Source: Candidatus Uhrbacteria bacterium RIFCSPHIGHO2_02_FULL_53_13 (lineage in GTDB: Bacteria; Patescibacteriota; Patescibacteriia; UBA9934; UBA11717). From it: DNA of 25,189 nucleotides. The DNA lies in the NCBI GenBank assembly GCA_001791035.1, contig MGDX01000027.1:8440-33628 (forward strand), given 5' to 3'. Below, piece after piece: positions 1-6,848 of this stretch; positions within the stretch are counted from its first letter, which is position 1; each line of letters starts with the position of its first letter. The notes below the pieces were generated by a model that was not told the DNA's origin, made no database searches, and worked only from the letters and a program-made list of their open reading frames with translations. Made by a program: the position numbers and the translations under genes.

Positions 1-997
1 CCCCCGTTAAATTTGTGTCCTTCTCCTTCAAAAACCCCTTATCACGGCCGTAGGTATTCAAGACGCGCGTCAACGCCGTGCGAAATCCCACCAAATGCGT
101 TCCGCCCTCGGGGTTCAAGATGTTGTTCGTAAAGCAAAACATGTTCTCGTGAAACTCCTCGGTGTACTGAAGCGCAACTTCAATTTCGATTTTATCCACG
201 GCCTTTTTAGTGTGCATGATGGACTCATGCTTCGGCTTTTTTCCGATGTTGATGTGACGAACGTAACTGGCCACGCCGCCTTCAAAGTAAAACTGATATT
301 CGCGTACTTGGTCTGGTTCACGCTCATCTATGGCGATCAGATTTACGCCGCTTGTCAAATACGCGTGTTGACGCAAACGATCGAGCACCGTTCCGTATTT
401 GTACACGGTCGTCTCAAAAATAGACGCGTCCGCCTTGAAGGTGATTTTTGTGCCTGTGCTCTTTGACGGACCCGTCGCTTTGATTTTGCTCGATGGCTTG
501 CCCATCTTGTAGGTTTGTTCCCAGATTTTCCCGTCGCGTTTTACTTCGGCCTTGAGTTCGGTGGAAAGCGCGTTTACCACCGAAACACCTACGCCGTGCA
601 GTCCGCCGGACACTTTGTATCCGGAATCCTCTCCGCCGAATTTGCCGCCGGCGTGCAGTTTGGTGAGTACAAGTTCGAGCGCTGACACTTTGTATTTTGG
701 ATGCTTGTCAATCGGAATGCCTCGGCCGTTGTCTTCCACACTCACCCAGCTGTCCGGCAAAAGACGCACGGTAATGGTGTTGGCAAATCCGGCCATCGCT
801 TCGTCAATGGAGTTGTCCACGACTTCCCAAATCAAATGATGGAGACCGCTCTCACCGGTCGAACCAATGTACATACCCGGTCGCTTGCGTACCGGGTCGA
901 GTCCCTCGAGCACCTGAATTTGCTGTGCGCCGTACTTTGCGGCGGGTTTTTTTGACGATGATGTCGCCGGTTTTTTGGCGATCTTTTTTGCTGGCAT
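1..997 (-). CDS. gyrB: DNA gyrase subunit B, N-terminal part (3' end beyond window)
   Basis: GyrB is the ATPase subunit of the type II topoisomerase that introduces negative supercoils. About 332 residues are visible, starting at an ATG at 997-995. After a Lys/Ala-rich tail of about 20 residues comes the typical opening VLEGLDPVRKRPGMYIGS, then the GHKL ATPase motifs: VDNSIDEA with the ATP/Mg-binding Asn, DNGRGIP, and the ATP-lid GGLHGVGVSVVNALS. The reading frame runs off the left edge inside the transducer domain, so the Toprim part is not seen. ParE is the alternative paralogue, but the motifs read as GyrB. It diverges from the gene at 1070. The putative promoter lies so close to the ATG that the mRNA may be leaderless. 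Confidence 0.95.
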   Translation of the reverse strand, partial: MPAKKIAKKPATSSSKKPAAKYGAQQIQVLEGLDPVRKRPGMYIGSTGESGLHHLIWEVVDNSIDEAMAGFANTITVRLLPDSWVSVEDNGRGIPIDKHPKYKVSALELVLTKLHAGGKFGGEDSGYKVSGGLHGVGVSVVNALSTELKAEVKRDGKIWEQTYKMGKPSSKIKATGPSKSTGTKITFKADASIFETTVYKYGTVLDRLRQHAYLTSGVNLIAIDEREPDQVREYQFYFEGGVASYVRHINIGKKPKHESIMHTKKAVDKIEIEVALQYTEEFHENMFCFTNNILNPEGGTHLVGFRTALTRVLNTYGRDKGFLKEKDTNLTG

Positions 998-1006
998 AGT
1001 GAAGCT

Positions 1007-1035
1007 ATCCTACATGAAAATCGCGTAAACGACAA
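1007..1035 (-). promoter_or_regulatory. Putative gyrB promoter
   Basis: On the minus strand TTGTCG (1035-1030), a 17-nt spacer and TAGGAT (1012-1007) resemble a sigma-70-type promoter. Only 9 nt separate the -10 box from the gyrB ATG, so transcription would start within about 3 nt of the start codon. Confidence 0.5.
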
Positions 1036-1053
1036 GATGGACGCGTAGGATGC

Positions 1054-1059
1054 TATACT
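1054..1059 (+). promoter_or_regulatory. Putative -10 box for the membrane protein-rodA set
   Basis: TATACT ends 10 nt before the ATG at 1070. No good -35 hexamer sits 16-18 nt upstream; the nearest partial match (ACGACA, 1029-1034) is 19 nt away. If used, the transcript would be nearly leaderless. Confidence 0.4.
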
Positions 1060-1069
1060 ATGGGGGCCT

Positions 1070-2047
1070 ATGGGATTCTTCAAAAAGTCACCGGCTCCAT
1101 TGGAGGCGGATGTGGACGTTGCATCCGAGTTGCGCGGACCGACGCTCAAGGAAGAGACAAAAAAAACCGCCAAGCAGTTTGACCGCGCGATTTGGTGGAT
1201 TCGTCATCGCGAAACACTCAAGCGCGGCGGCGTCGTATTTTTGATTGTGCTGGAGGCCGTCATTGGACTTGTGGGACTGTGGAAGTTTGTGGATTATCTG
1301 CTGATTGACTATTCACGCGAACAGGTACTGGTGAACACATTTTTTGACGGAGCCGGGAGTCTGCATGAAACCGCGAGTGCGCAGGCGCCGAAAGAACTCA
1401 CGTTGCGCGCGCCCGTTGTGGTGTCAAGCGCTGATGCTTATGATGTGGTTGCCTTTGCAGAAAACGCCAACGAAGCGTGGGTGGCGCAACTTACCTATCA
1501 CTTTACGTATGGCGGACGTTCATCAGAACCGCAGACGACGATTCTCCTGCAAGGCGAAACGGCGCCGCTGGTGGCATGGGGCGTTGAGGCTCCACGACCA
1601 AGCGGGGCACAGCTCGTGGTAGAACAGACGGATTGGTGGCGCATTGATAAAAAAGAAATCCCGTATCCGATTGCCTGGAAAGAGGAACGGCTCAACCTCA
1701 AAACTATCGGAGAACCTGTCCATAGCAACGACATTGCTATTGGATCAAAGACGTTCGGCCGCACGACATTCACGCTCAAAAACACATCGGGGTTTGGATT
1801 TTACGATGTTGATTTGTTTGTGGTTCTGCGCCGAGGAGGTGCGGTCGTTGGCGTCAATCGCACAGTGCTCTCAAACGTTCTGCCACTTGAGGAGCGCACG
1901 GTGCAGGTGAATTGGTTTAGCCAAGTGCCGCCTGCAACGAGCATTGATTTATTTCCGCGCGTCTCGCTCTTTGATGCCTCGGTGTATCGTCCCGAGAGTC
2001 CGGAGGTTCCGGTGCATCTGCGCGATACGCTGATTCGCCGGCGGTAA
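1070..2047 (+). CDS. Unknown membrane-anchored protein with extracytoplasmic beta-rich domain, upstream of rodA
   Basis: I do not recognise a named family for the 325-residue protein. Residues 1-50 are charged and cytoplasmic in character, and a single hydrophobic segment lies at about 53-77 (VVFLIVLEAVIGLVGLW and following). The rest, about 240 residues, is hydrophilic and alternates in the way of beta-sandwich domains. The stretch from about residue 235 (LKNTSGFGFYDVDLFVVL) to about 285 resembles FxLYD-like domains that describe modified side groups on envelope proteins, but this is a weak visual match. The stop codon directly abuts the rodA ATG, so the two are probably co-translated and the protein may act in the elongation or cell-shape machinery (inference). 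No catalytic motif is visible. Confidence 0.8.
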   Translation: MGFFKKSPAPLEADVDVASELRGPTLKEETKKTAKQFDRAIWWIRHRETLKRGGVVFLIVLEAVIGLVGLWKFVDYLLIDYSREQVLVNTFFDGAGSLHETASAQAPKELTLRAPVVVSSADAYDVVAFAENANEAWVAQLTYHFTYGGRSSEPQTTILLQGETAPLVAWGVEAPRPSGAQLVVEQTDWWRIDKKEIPYPIAWKEERLNLKTIGEPVHSNDIAIGSKTFGRTTFTLKNTSGFGFYDVDLFVVLRRGGAVVGVNRTVLSNVLPLEERTVQVNWFSQVPPATSIDLFPRVSLFDASVYRPESPEVPVHLRDTLIRRR

Positions 2048-3190
2048 ATGCGTCTCACTTCACGACTTTTTTCCTCTGTGGACTGGTTGCTTGTGCTCTC
2101 GGTGTTTGTATTGGTCGTGCTCGGACTCTCGGCACAATACGGCATCACGCTGGCGCAAGAAAGTGCCGCCCTGTCCATTTTCACGAAACAACTTGTTGCG
2201 CTGTTGGTTGGTCTTCTTGCCGCGCTGGTGCTGGCGCTTTCAAATTACCGCCAGCTTCAAAGCTATGTGCGCAGTCTGTATGTCTTTGGTACGGCACTGC
2301 TTTTGGGCGTGCTGTTTTTTGGTGTCACCCGTCGCGGAACCACTGGATGGTTTGACGTAGGGATTGTGGACTTGCAACCGGTCGAGTTTGTTAAACTCAT
2401 TCTGATTTTGACGCTCGCAAGCATGCTCTCGCGGCGCACGCACCATCGCATCGGTTGGCGTGAGGTGATCATCACGGGAATCCCCGTTGGCGTATATGCG
2501 TTTCTCGTGATGCTTCAGCCGGACGTGGGTTCGGCGGCGCTCATGATCGGTATTTGGGTGTTCATGCTCCTCATGGCGGGCATGGATCGAAAAGTCATGC
2601 TCGTTTCTGTGATCGGCGCTGTAACGCTCATGATGGTCTCTTGGCTTTTGCTGTTCCAGGATTTTCAAAAGGAGCGCGTCTTGACGTTCCTAGAACCTGA
2701 GCGCGATCCGCTGGGCGTAGGATACAACGTCCACCAAGCGCGCATTGCCATTGGTTCGGGACGCCTGTGGGGGAAGGGGCTTGGATTTGGATCGCAAAGC
2801 CAACTACAATATCTTCCCGAGGCGCAAACCGATTTCATTTTTGCCGCCATTGCCGAGGAGTTTGGGTTTATTGGCGTTCTGCTCGTGCTTGGCGCCTTCT
2901 TCTTGTTTTTGCGGAGGCAGTGGCTACTTCTATTGCGTGTGCGCGATGACTTTTCCGCATTTTTGATTGTTGGAATTGCTTCCATGATTGGTATCCAAAT
3001 GGCGGTCAATATTGGAATGAATCTTGGACTCGTGCCGGTCACCGGTCTACCGTTGCCATTTGTGAGTTACGGCGGCAGTTCTTTGGTTTCTAGTTTTATG
3101 GCGTTTGGCATTTTGGTGAGCATTTCGATGCGCACACAACATGGCATCGCTGTTGATAACCCTCTTGACACTGATTCCCTTATCGCGTAA
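2048..3190 (+). CDS. rodA: Rod shape-determining protein RodA (SEDS peptidoglycan glycosyltransferase)
   Basis: SEDS proteins polymerise lipid II into glycan strands in the cytoplasmic membrane, with RodA serving lateral wall growth. The 380-residue protein is strongly hydrophobic throughout, with about ten membrane segments. It has the family landmarks: TRRGTTGWFDVGIVDLQPVEF-like segment near residue 100, then QPDVGSAAL, the periplasmic-loop motif QTDFIFAAIAEEFGFIG with the catalytic-type Asp, and the C-terminal signature TGLPLPFVSYGGSSL. FtsW is the alternative; QPVEF and GVGYN features and the size fit RodA, but with no FtsW for comparison the assignment is not absolute. It begins immediately after the preceding stop with no separate ribosome binding site, which suggests translational coupling. 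Confidence 0.93.
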   Translation: MRLTSRLFSSVDWLLVLSVFVLVVLGLSAQYGITLAQESAALSIFTKQLVALLVGLLAALVLALSNYRQLQSYVRSLYVFGTALLLGVLFFGVTRRGTTGWFDVGIVDLQPVEFVKLILILTLASMLSRRTHHRIGWREVIITGIPVGVYAFLVMLQPDVGSAALMIGIWVFMLLMAGMDRKVMLVSVIGAVTLMMVSWLLLFQDFQKERVLTFLEPERDPLGVGYNVHQARIAIGSGRLWGKGLGFGSQSQLQYLPEAQTDFIFAAIAEEFGFIGVLLVLGAFFLFLRRQWLLLLRVRDDFSAFLIVGIASMIGIQMAVNIGMNLGLVPVTGLPLPFVSYGGSSLVSSFMAFGILVSISMRTQHGIAVDNPLDTDSLIA

Positions 3191-3193
3191 GGG

Positions 3194-3202
3194 TGTTATA
3201 CT
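3194..3202 (+). promoter_or_regulatory. Putative extended -10 promoter for zinc-ribbon gene
   Basis: TGT followed by TATACT (3197-3202) forms an extended -10 element just after the rodA stop. No -35 box is at the right distance. It lies 17 nt before the ATG at 3220. Confidence 0.35.
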
Positions 3203-3219
3203 TTCAGAGAGATTCTATT

Positions 3220-3576
3220 ATGAAACAGCCTAAATCTTCAAAGCTATCCATCGAAGGACTTCGGCTGATGAGCATCTGTCCGTTGTGCTCTTCAAAAAAC
3301 ACTCCCACGGAATCAAAGGTGATTCAAACGCACGGAGATGCTTCTTTGGTGCACCTTTCGTGCAAGAAATGTGAGCAGAAGATTCTCGTATTGTTTCGCT
3401 TGAGTGCCGTTGGCGTACATTGCGTTGGTATTGTGACGGACTTGTCGCACACGGATGCCAAGCGCCTGATTTCTGACCGAATCCTTGATGTTGACGACGT
3501 GTTGGATGTGCACGAAGCGCTCAACGAGGAGGGGTTTTTGATGGGAATTCGAGAGCAGGCGTACGAGGGAGCGTAA
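3220..3576 (+). CDS. Small zinc-ribbon protein of unknown function
   Basis: This 118-residue soluble protein opens with a four-cysteine zinc ribbon: C20-P-L-C23 and C48-K-K-C51. The middle is a hydrophobic beta-type stretch (ILVLFRLSAVGVHCVGIVTDL). The acidic C-terminal half (DRILDVDDVLDVHEALNEEGF) is predicted by eye to be helical. The ATG at 3220 is preferred over an in-frame GTG at 3193, because the GTG lies only 2 nt past rodA and inside the possible -10 region. It follows rodA and precedes bL25, which has its own promoter. A zinc ribbon alone is compatible with nucleic-acid or protein binding; I cannot say more. Confidence 0.8.
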   Translation: MKQPKSSKLSIEGLRLMSICPLCSSKNTPTESKVIQTHGDASLVHLSCKKCEQKILVLFRLSAVGVHCVGIVTDLSHTDAKRLISDRILDVDDVLDVHEALNEEGFLMGIREQAYEGA

Positions 3577-3581
3577 GTCCG

Positions 3582-3610
3582 TTGACAGAATTTCGTTGTT
3601 TTGGCATACT
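3582..3610 (+). promoter_or_regulatory. Promoter of the bL25 gene
   Basis: TTGACA (3582-3587), a 17-nt spacer and CATACT (3605-3610) give a near-consensus sigma-70-type promoter. The sequence after the -10, CGGCCCACTTA, is nearly the same as at the rpsB promoter. The discriminator is GC-rich. Confidence 0.8.
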
Positions 3611-3642
3611 CGGCCCACTTATCTCTGGTCGATTATCTTTTT

Positions 3643-4311
3643 ATGGAACACAAAATATTGAGCGTTATTACTCGTTCCGCCGATTCCAAGGCAGACGATC
3701 TTCGAGCGGAGGGGATGATTCCGGCGGTGGTGTACGGCGGAGGCCGCAACGCGTCCACGTCGGTTACCGTTCATCGTGGCGAATTTTTAAAACTTCGCAA
3801 GACGATTTCCGAGAGCACCGTGTTTGATGTCGATGTAGATGGTGATCGGGTGCCGGTGCTCATGGGCCAGATTCAATACGATCCTATCACCGACGAGCCC
3901 ATCCATGTTGATTTTCGCCAGCTCGACATGAGTAAACCGGTGACGGCACACATTCGGCTCAATTATGTCGGCGAATCTCCTGCGGTCAAGGCGGGAGGCA
4001 TGTTGGTGGTCAACCGCGAATCGGTGCTCGTGAAAGCCATTCCGAGTGCTCTGATTGACTCGTTTGACGTGGACGTAAGCTCACTCAAGGAGTTCGATCA
4101 GTCGTTACATGTTTCCGATTTGTTATTAGCAGATGGCATTGAAGTCATGGAGAACGATCGTACGGCACTCGTCGTCGTGCATCCACCGCGAACGGCTGAA
4201 ACGTTTACGGATGTTGCCAGCGAAGCCGAAGCCGTGGCAAAAGTTGAGGTCGCCGGAAAAGCAGAGAAAGAAGGTGACGAGAAGGAGGAAGGCGCGAAAA
4301 ATGAGAAATAG
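3643..4311 (+). CDS. rplY: 50S ribosomal protein bL25 (CTC/TL5 type)
   Basis: bL25 binds 5S rRNA on the large subunit; the long CTC/TL5 form carries an extra C-terminal beta domain. The 222-residue product has the N-terminal 5S-binding domain (ILSVITRSADSKADDLRAEG, then PAVVYGGGR), the conserved join QYDPITDEPIHVDF, and the TL5 domain to about residue 185. The last 35 residues are a charged Ala/Glu/Lys tail. An upstream in-frame ATG at 3601 is rejected because it overlaps the promoter and the homologous N-terminus begins at the ATG at 3643. No clear Shine-Dalgarno site is visible in the leader of about 25 nt. Its end overlaps the next gene by 11 nt. Confidence 0.95.
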   Translation: MEHKILSVITRSADSKADDLRAEGMIPAVVYGGGRNASTSVTVHRGEFLKLRKTISESTVFDVDVDGDRVPVLMGQIQYDPITDEPIHVDFRQLDMSKPVTAHIRLNYVGESPAVKAGGMLVVNRESVLVKAIPSALIDSFDVDVSSLKEFDQSLHVSDLLLADGIEVMENDRTALVVVHPPRTAETFTDVASEAEAVAKVEVAGKAEKEGDEKEEGAKNEK

Positions 4312-5353
4312 CGAGCAACCAACATGGAGGGATCGGATCATCCGTTGTGATGGTCCGACTTTGTATTCCGTTGCCGGAGCTGTGATAGTGGTTGTGCTTG
4401 TGGGGTTGTGGGTGCTATTGACGTCTCCCACGAAGCAACAACCGGTTGTTGCCGTGGACGATGAGGGAATGTACGGGGGATTGCGGCATCCGCTTACGGG
4501 AGCTCGCGTAGACGAGCCAACAAAACCGGCGGTGTATGCCGTGGTGATTGAAAACTCGCTCGATGCGCGTCCGCAGGACGGCGTTGACCGAGCATTGATG
4601 GTGATGGAGGCTCCCGTTGAAGGAGACATTACGCGGTGGCTGGCGTTTTTTTCGGCCGACGAAATCGTGGAAGAAATTGGTCCTGTGCGCAGTGCGCGGC
4701 CGTATTTTGTTGATTGGGCGACAGATTGGGACGCGCTGTTTGCGCATGTCGGCGGGAGTTCGGAGTCGCTCGCACTCATTCGATCGAAAGGGACGCTGAA
4801 TTTGGATGAGTTTTTTAACACGGCGACGTTTTGGCGTTCCAAGCGACGTGTGGCGCCGCATAATGTGTACACAGAATCGAAACGCTTAGAGGATGCTTGG
4901 GAGCGTGTCGTCGGAAGGGAGGTTGACTACAAAGGCTTTGAGTTTGAGGAAATGGATCCGACGACCGTCGAGCCGACGGTAATTACCGTGTCTTATGGCA
5001 ATCGCTATTATGATGTTGAGTGGAAATACGATCCGACCACAAACCGATACTCGCGTTTTCATAATGGGTCTGCGCACATCATGCGAAATGGGAGCTCGAT
5101 TGAAGTCTCCAATGTGATTGTGATGTTTACTGATATTCGCGTTTTGGATGACGAGGGACGTAAAAAGATTCGTACGACAGGAGAAGGGGAGGCGCTGGTG
5201 ATGCGCGCGGGCGAAGCGGTGGAGGCAACGTGGAAGCGCGACGGGCTCAATGAGCGAACACATTTTGTACTCATATCGGGAGACGAAGCGGCGCTTGTTC
5301 CCGGCAAGACATGGATTCACGTGGTGCCGATCGGTGCCGAGGTTACCAAATAA
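4301..5353 (+). CDS. DUF3048 domain protein (YerB-like), membrane-anchored
   Basis: The 350-residue product matches the YerB/DUF3048 family in its recognisable blocks: an N-terminal segment around GGLRHPLTGARVDEPTKPAV, then VVIENSLDARPQDGVDRALMV, then EEIGPVRSARPYFVDWATDWDALFAHVGGS. A single membrane segment at about residues 21-41 follows a short basic cytoplasmic tail, so the domain is probably outside the membrane. In characterised Bacillus the family is a lipoprotein of unclear role; here there is no lipobox Cys. The start at 4301 is fixed by a strong AGGAGG at 4283-4288, one of the few clear Shine-Dalgarno sites in the window, and lies inside the end of the bL25 gene. Why an envelope protein is coupled to a ribosomal protein is not obvious. 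Confidence 0.88.
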   Translation: MRNSEQPTWRDRIIRCDGPTLYSVAGAVIVVVLVGLWVLLTSPTKQQPVVAVDDEGMYGGLRHPLTGARVDEPTKPAVYAVVIENSLDARPQDGVDRALMVMEAPVEGDITRWLAFFSADEIVEEIGPVRSARPYFVDWATDWDALFAHVGGSSESLALIRSKGTLNLDEFFNTATFWRSKRRVAPHNVYTESKRLEDAWERVVGREVDYKGFEFEEMDPTTVEPTVITVSYGNRYYDVEWKYDPTTNRYSRFHNGSAHIMRNGSSIEVSNVIVMFTDIRVLDDEGRKKIRTTGEGEALVMRAGEAVEATWKRDGLNERTHFVLISGDEAALVPGKTWIHVVPIGAEVTK

Positions 5354-5361
5354 AAACAGTT

Positions 5362-5387
5362 CAGCCGCCCGTAGTGAGGGGCGGCTG
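5362..5387. terminator. Bidirectional GC-rich hairpin between convergent genes
   Basis: CAGCCGCCC (5362-5370) pairs perfectly with GGGCGGCTG (5379-5387) around an 8-nt loop. The plus-strand side is followed by TTGCTTCT and the minus-strand side by TGTTTTTATTT, so it should terminate the convergent gene at 5460-5786 best and the DUF3048 gene less well. Confidence 0.75.
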
Positions 5388-5459
5388 TTGCTTCTAGAAA
5401 GACAAGCGATTCTCTTCATGGGGCCAGATAGGGACCGTCCATGACGCGTCCACCGACCG

Positions 5460-5786
5460 TTATTGCACCAACCTCGGACGGTGTGACGCGCGACCAACAT
5501 GATTTGCGGCCGCCAAAAAATCAGATCGCGTAATCATCTTTCCTGACTGCGACAGGGAATCGTAGCGGATATGGACGACGCGCTCGTTTCCGCCATCGTC
5601 GCACGCAACGCCAACAATCAGCATACAGTTTGGCGAATGCTCGCCTGGTGTTTGATCCTCGAGAATATCTCCAAGGATGATCACTTTGACACTCAAGCGT
5701 CTTCCGTCACGTTCAACAAATTCCACAGACTCTCTCTGGATGGCACTCCTGCGGATTTGGAATCCTGTAGGTCCTGTAATGTTCAT
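5460..5786 (-). CDS. Hypothetical protein, 108 aa
   Basis: I recognise no family. The product is soluble, rich in Val/Ile beta-like stretches (SVKVIILGDILEDQTPG, NCMLIVGVACDD) and ends in a basic tail (HVGRASHRPRLVQ). Evidence that it is real is contextual: an ATG start 21 nt after the prmC stop, a plausible promoter of its own (TTGACG-N17-TAGCGT, 5830-5802), and a strong terminator directly downstream on the same strand. It is short, and a plus-strand frame overlaps it, so it could still be spurious. It resembles the other orphan minus-strand genes in this window in having a single-gene unit with its own signals. Confidence 0.55.
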   Translation of the reverse strand: MNITGPTGFQIRRSAIQRESVEFVERDGRRLSVKVIILGDILEDQTPGEHSPNCMLIVGVACDDGGNERVVHIRYDSLSQSGKMITRSDFLAAANHVGRASHRPRLVQ

Positions 5787-5801
5787 ATGTACCTTGCGAT
5801 G

Positions 5802-5830
5802 ACGCTATCATGCTTGTGATGGCGCGTCAA
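5802..5830 (-). promoter_or_regulatory. Putative promoter of the 108-aa gene
   Basis: On the minus strand TTGACG (5830-5825), a 17-nt spacer and TAGCGT (5807-5802), preceded by TGA giving an extended -10 form. It overlaps the 3' end of prmC and ends 15 nt before the ATG. Confidence 0.45.
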
Positions 5831-6656
5831 TCTGTATCACACGCGGTTGGCGGCTAAGATCGAGGGTCGTGTGAACTTTGGCATGAGGGAATTGTTTATA
5901 AGCGAGCGAGCGAGCCGCCTTCAATTGTCGTGGGTCAATTTCCATCAGAATAGAAAGCGACTTGTTGTAAGCAGTCAGTTGCTTGAGCAAGCGCCGATAC
6001 AAACAAAGACCGTCTTTGTCATCGGCCACAAGCGCGAGCATGGGTTCGTGTTTGGTGACTTCATTGGGTGAATCTTGAAGAAACGCGGGCGTGAGATAGG
6101 GAAGATTGGCTACGACGACGATTGAGCGCGCTTGATGCATCGTGGCTCGAACGCGGGGATGATCCATCAAATCACTATGAAAAAATTTGACGTTAGCGCC
6201 CAAGCGGTGCGCGTTGCGCTTGGCCGCACGCAAAGCGGAGCGCGAAATGTCGGTGGCGATGACCGGTGCGTTTTGCTCAAGGGCGAGCGTCACACCAATG
6301 GCGCCCGAACCTGTGCCAACGTCAATGATGAGATCAGGAGTGGAAATCGCCAGCGCTTCTTCTACAAGCGTTTCGGTTTCAGGGCGCGGGATGAGCGTAT
6401 GGCGATTCACAAAAAATACTCGACCATAAAACGACCGCAATTTCAACAGGTATGCCATGGGGACGCCGCGCGCGCGCTTGGCCGCCATACGTTTTGCGCG
6501 CCACTGCTCACGCCGTGACACGGGAGTGTTTGTGTTTGCCAAAAGCTCGGCGTGACTGCAAGAACAAACGTGCTCGACGATTTGTCGCGCGTCGTCAAGA
6601 GCATACGGTCCGTTCAGTCGCGTGCCTATCTGTTTCCAAAGCTGTTGTCGTGTCAT
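5808..6656 (-). CDS. prmC: Peptide chain release factor N5-glutamine methyltransferase
   Basis: PrmC (HemK) uses S-adenosylmethionine to methylate the Gln of the GGQ motif in release factors 1 and 2. The 282-residue product has the N-terminal helical domain, the linker RGVPMAYLL, then FVNRHTLIPRPETETLVEEAL, SAM-binding motif I DVGTGSGAIGVTLAL, and the active-site motif as NLPYL where many homologues have NPPY. Asn and the Pro-Tyr pair that hold the glutamine amide are kept. The ATG at 6656 fits the usual N-terminus; an in-frame TTG at 6677 adds 7 residues and has a GGAATAGG upstream, so it is a real alternative. Its substrate RF1 is encoded just upstream on the same strand. Confidence 0.93.
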   Translation of the reverse strand: MTRQQLWKQIGTRLNGPYALDDARQIVEHVCSCSHAELLANTNTPVSRREQWRAKRMAAKRARGVPMAYLLKLRSFYGRVFFVNRHTLIPRPETETLVEEALAISTPDLIIDVGTGSGAIGVTLALEQNAPVIATDISRSALRAAKRNAHRLGANVKFFHSDLMDHPRVRATMHQARSIVVVANLPYLTPAFLQDSPNEVTKHEPMLALVADDKDGLCLYRRLLKQLTAYNKSLSILMEIDPRQLKAARSLAYKQFPHAKVHTTLDLSRQPRVIQIDAPSQA

Positions 6657-6701
6657 ATCGCGTGTAAAATGGGCCAAAGTGCCTATTCCGAGAGCGGGTC
6701 C

Positions 6702-6759
6702 AAAATAAAGACCACCCGGGACCTTGCAACGAGGAGGCGTTGTCGCAAGACCCGGGTGG
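6702..6759 (-). terminator. Long hairpin plus U-rich tract between prfA and prmC
   Basis: On the minus strand CCACCCGGG pairs with CCCGGGTGG (6751-6759 with 6712-6720), and the inner arms CTTGC/GCAAG and AACG/CGTT extend it to about 18 bp with a 3-nt bulge and a 6-nt loop. It is followed by TCTTTATTTT on that strand, as in an intrinsic terminator. It sits about 45 nt before the prmC ATG. Confidence 0.75.
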
Positions 6760-6762
6760 CGG

Positions 6763-6836
6763 GGCGCAGAGTCCGGGCAGTGACCCTGCGCCGTCGAGCA
6801 GCTCGCTCTTCACGAGTGGGCACATTGCACCACGCC
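6763..6836 (-). ncRNA. Possible structured RNA segment between prfA and prmC
   Basis: Read on the minus strand, an 11-bp stem GGCGCAGGGTC/GACTCTGCGCC closes an 8-nt loop at 6792-6763. It contains one G-U pair that becomes an A-C mismatch on the plus strand, which favours the minus strand as the RNA. Upstream, GTGG/CCAC and CTCG/CGAG arms lie in 6836-6797. Together with the terminator hairpin downstream this makes a run of three or more stems. It may be a small RNA, a prfA 3'UTR or an attenuator in front of prmC. I match it to no known RNA family. Confidence 0.35.
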
Positions 6837-6848
6837 TATCTCCTGTAG

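Noticed and set aside
3165..3170. Perfect TTGACA near the end of rodA as a -35 for the zinc-ribbon gene
   Set aside because: The best -10 (3197-3202) would be 26 nt away; at 17 nt spacing the hexamer is TAAGGG, a poor -10.
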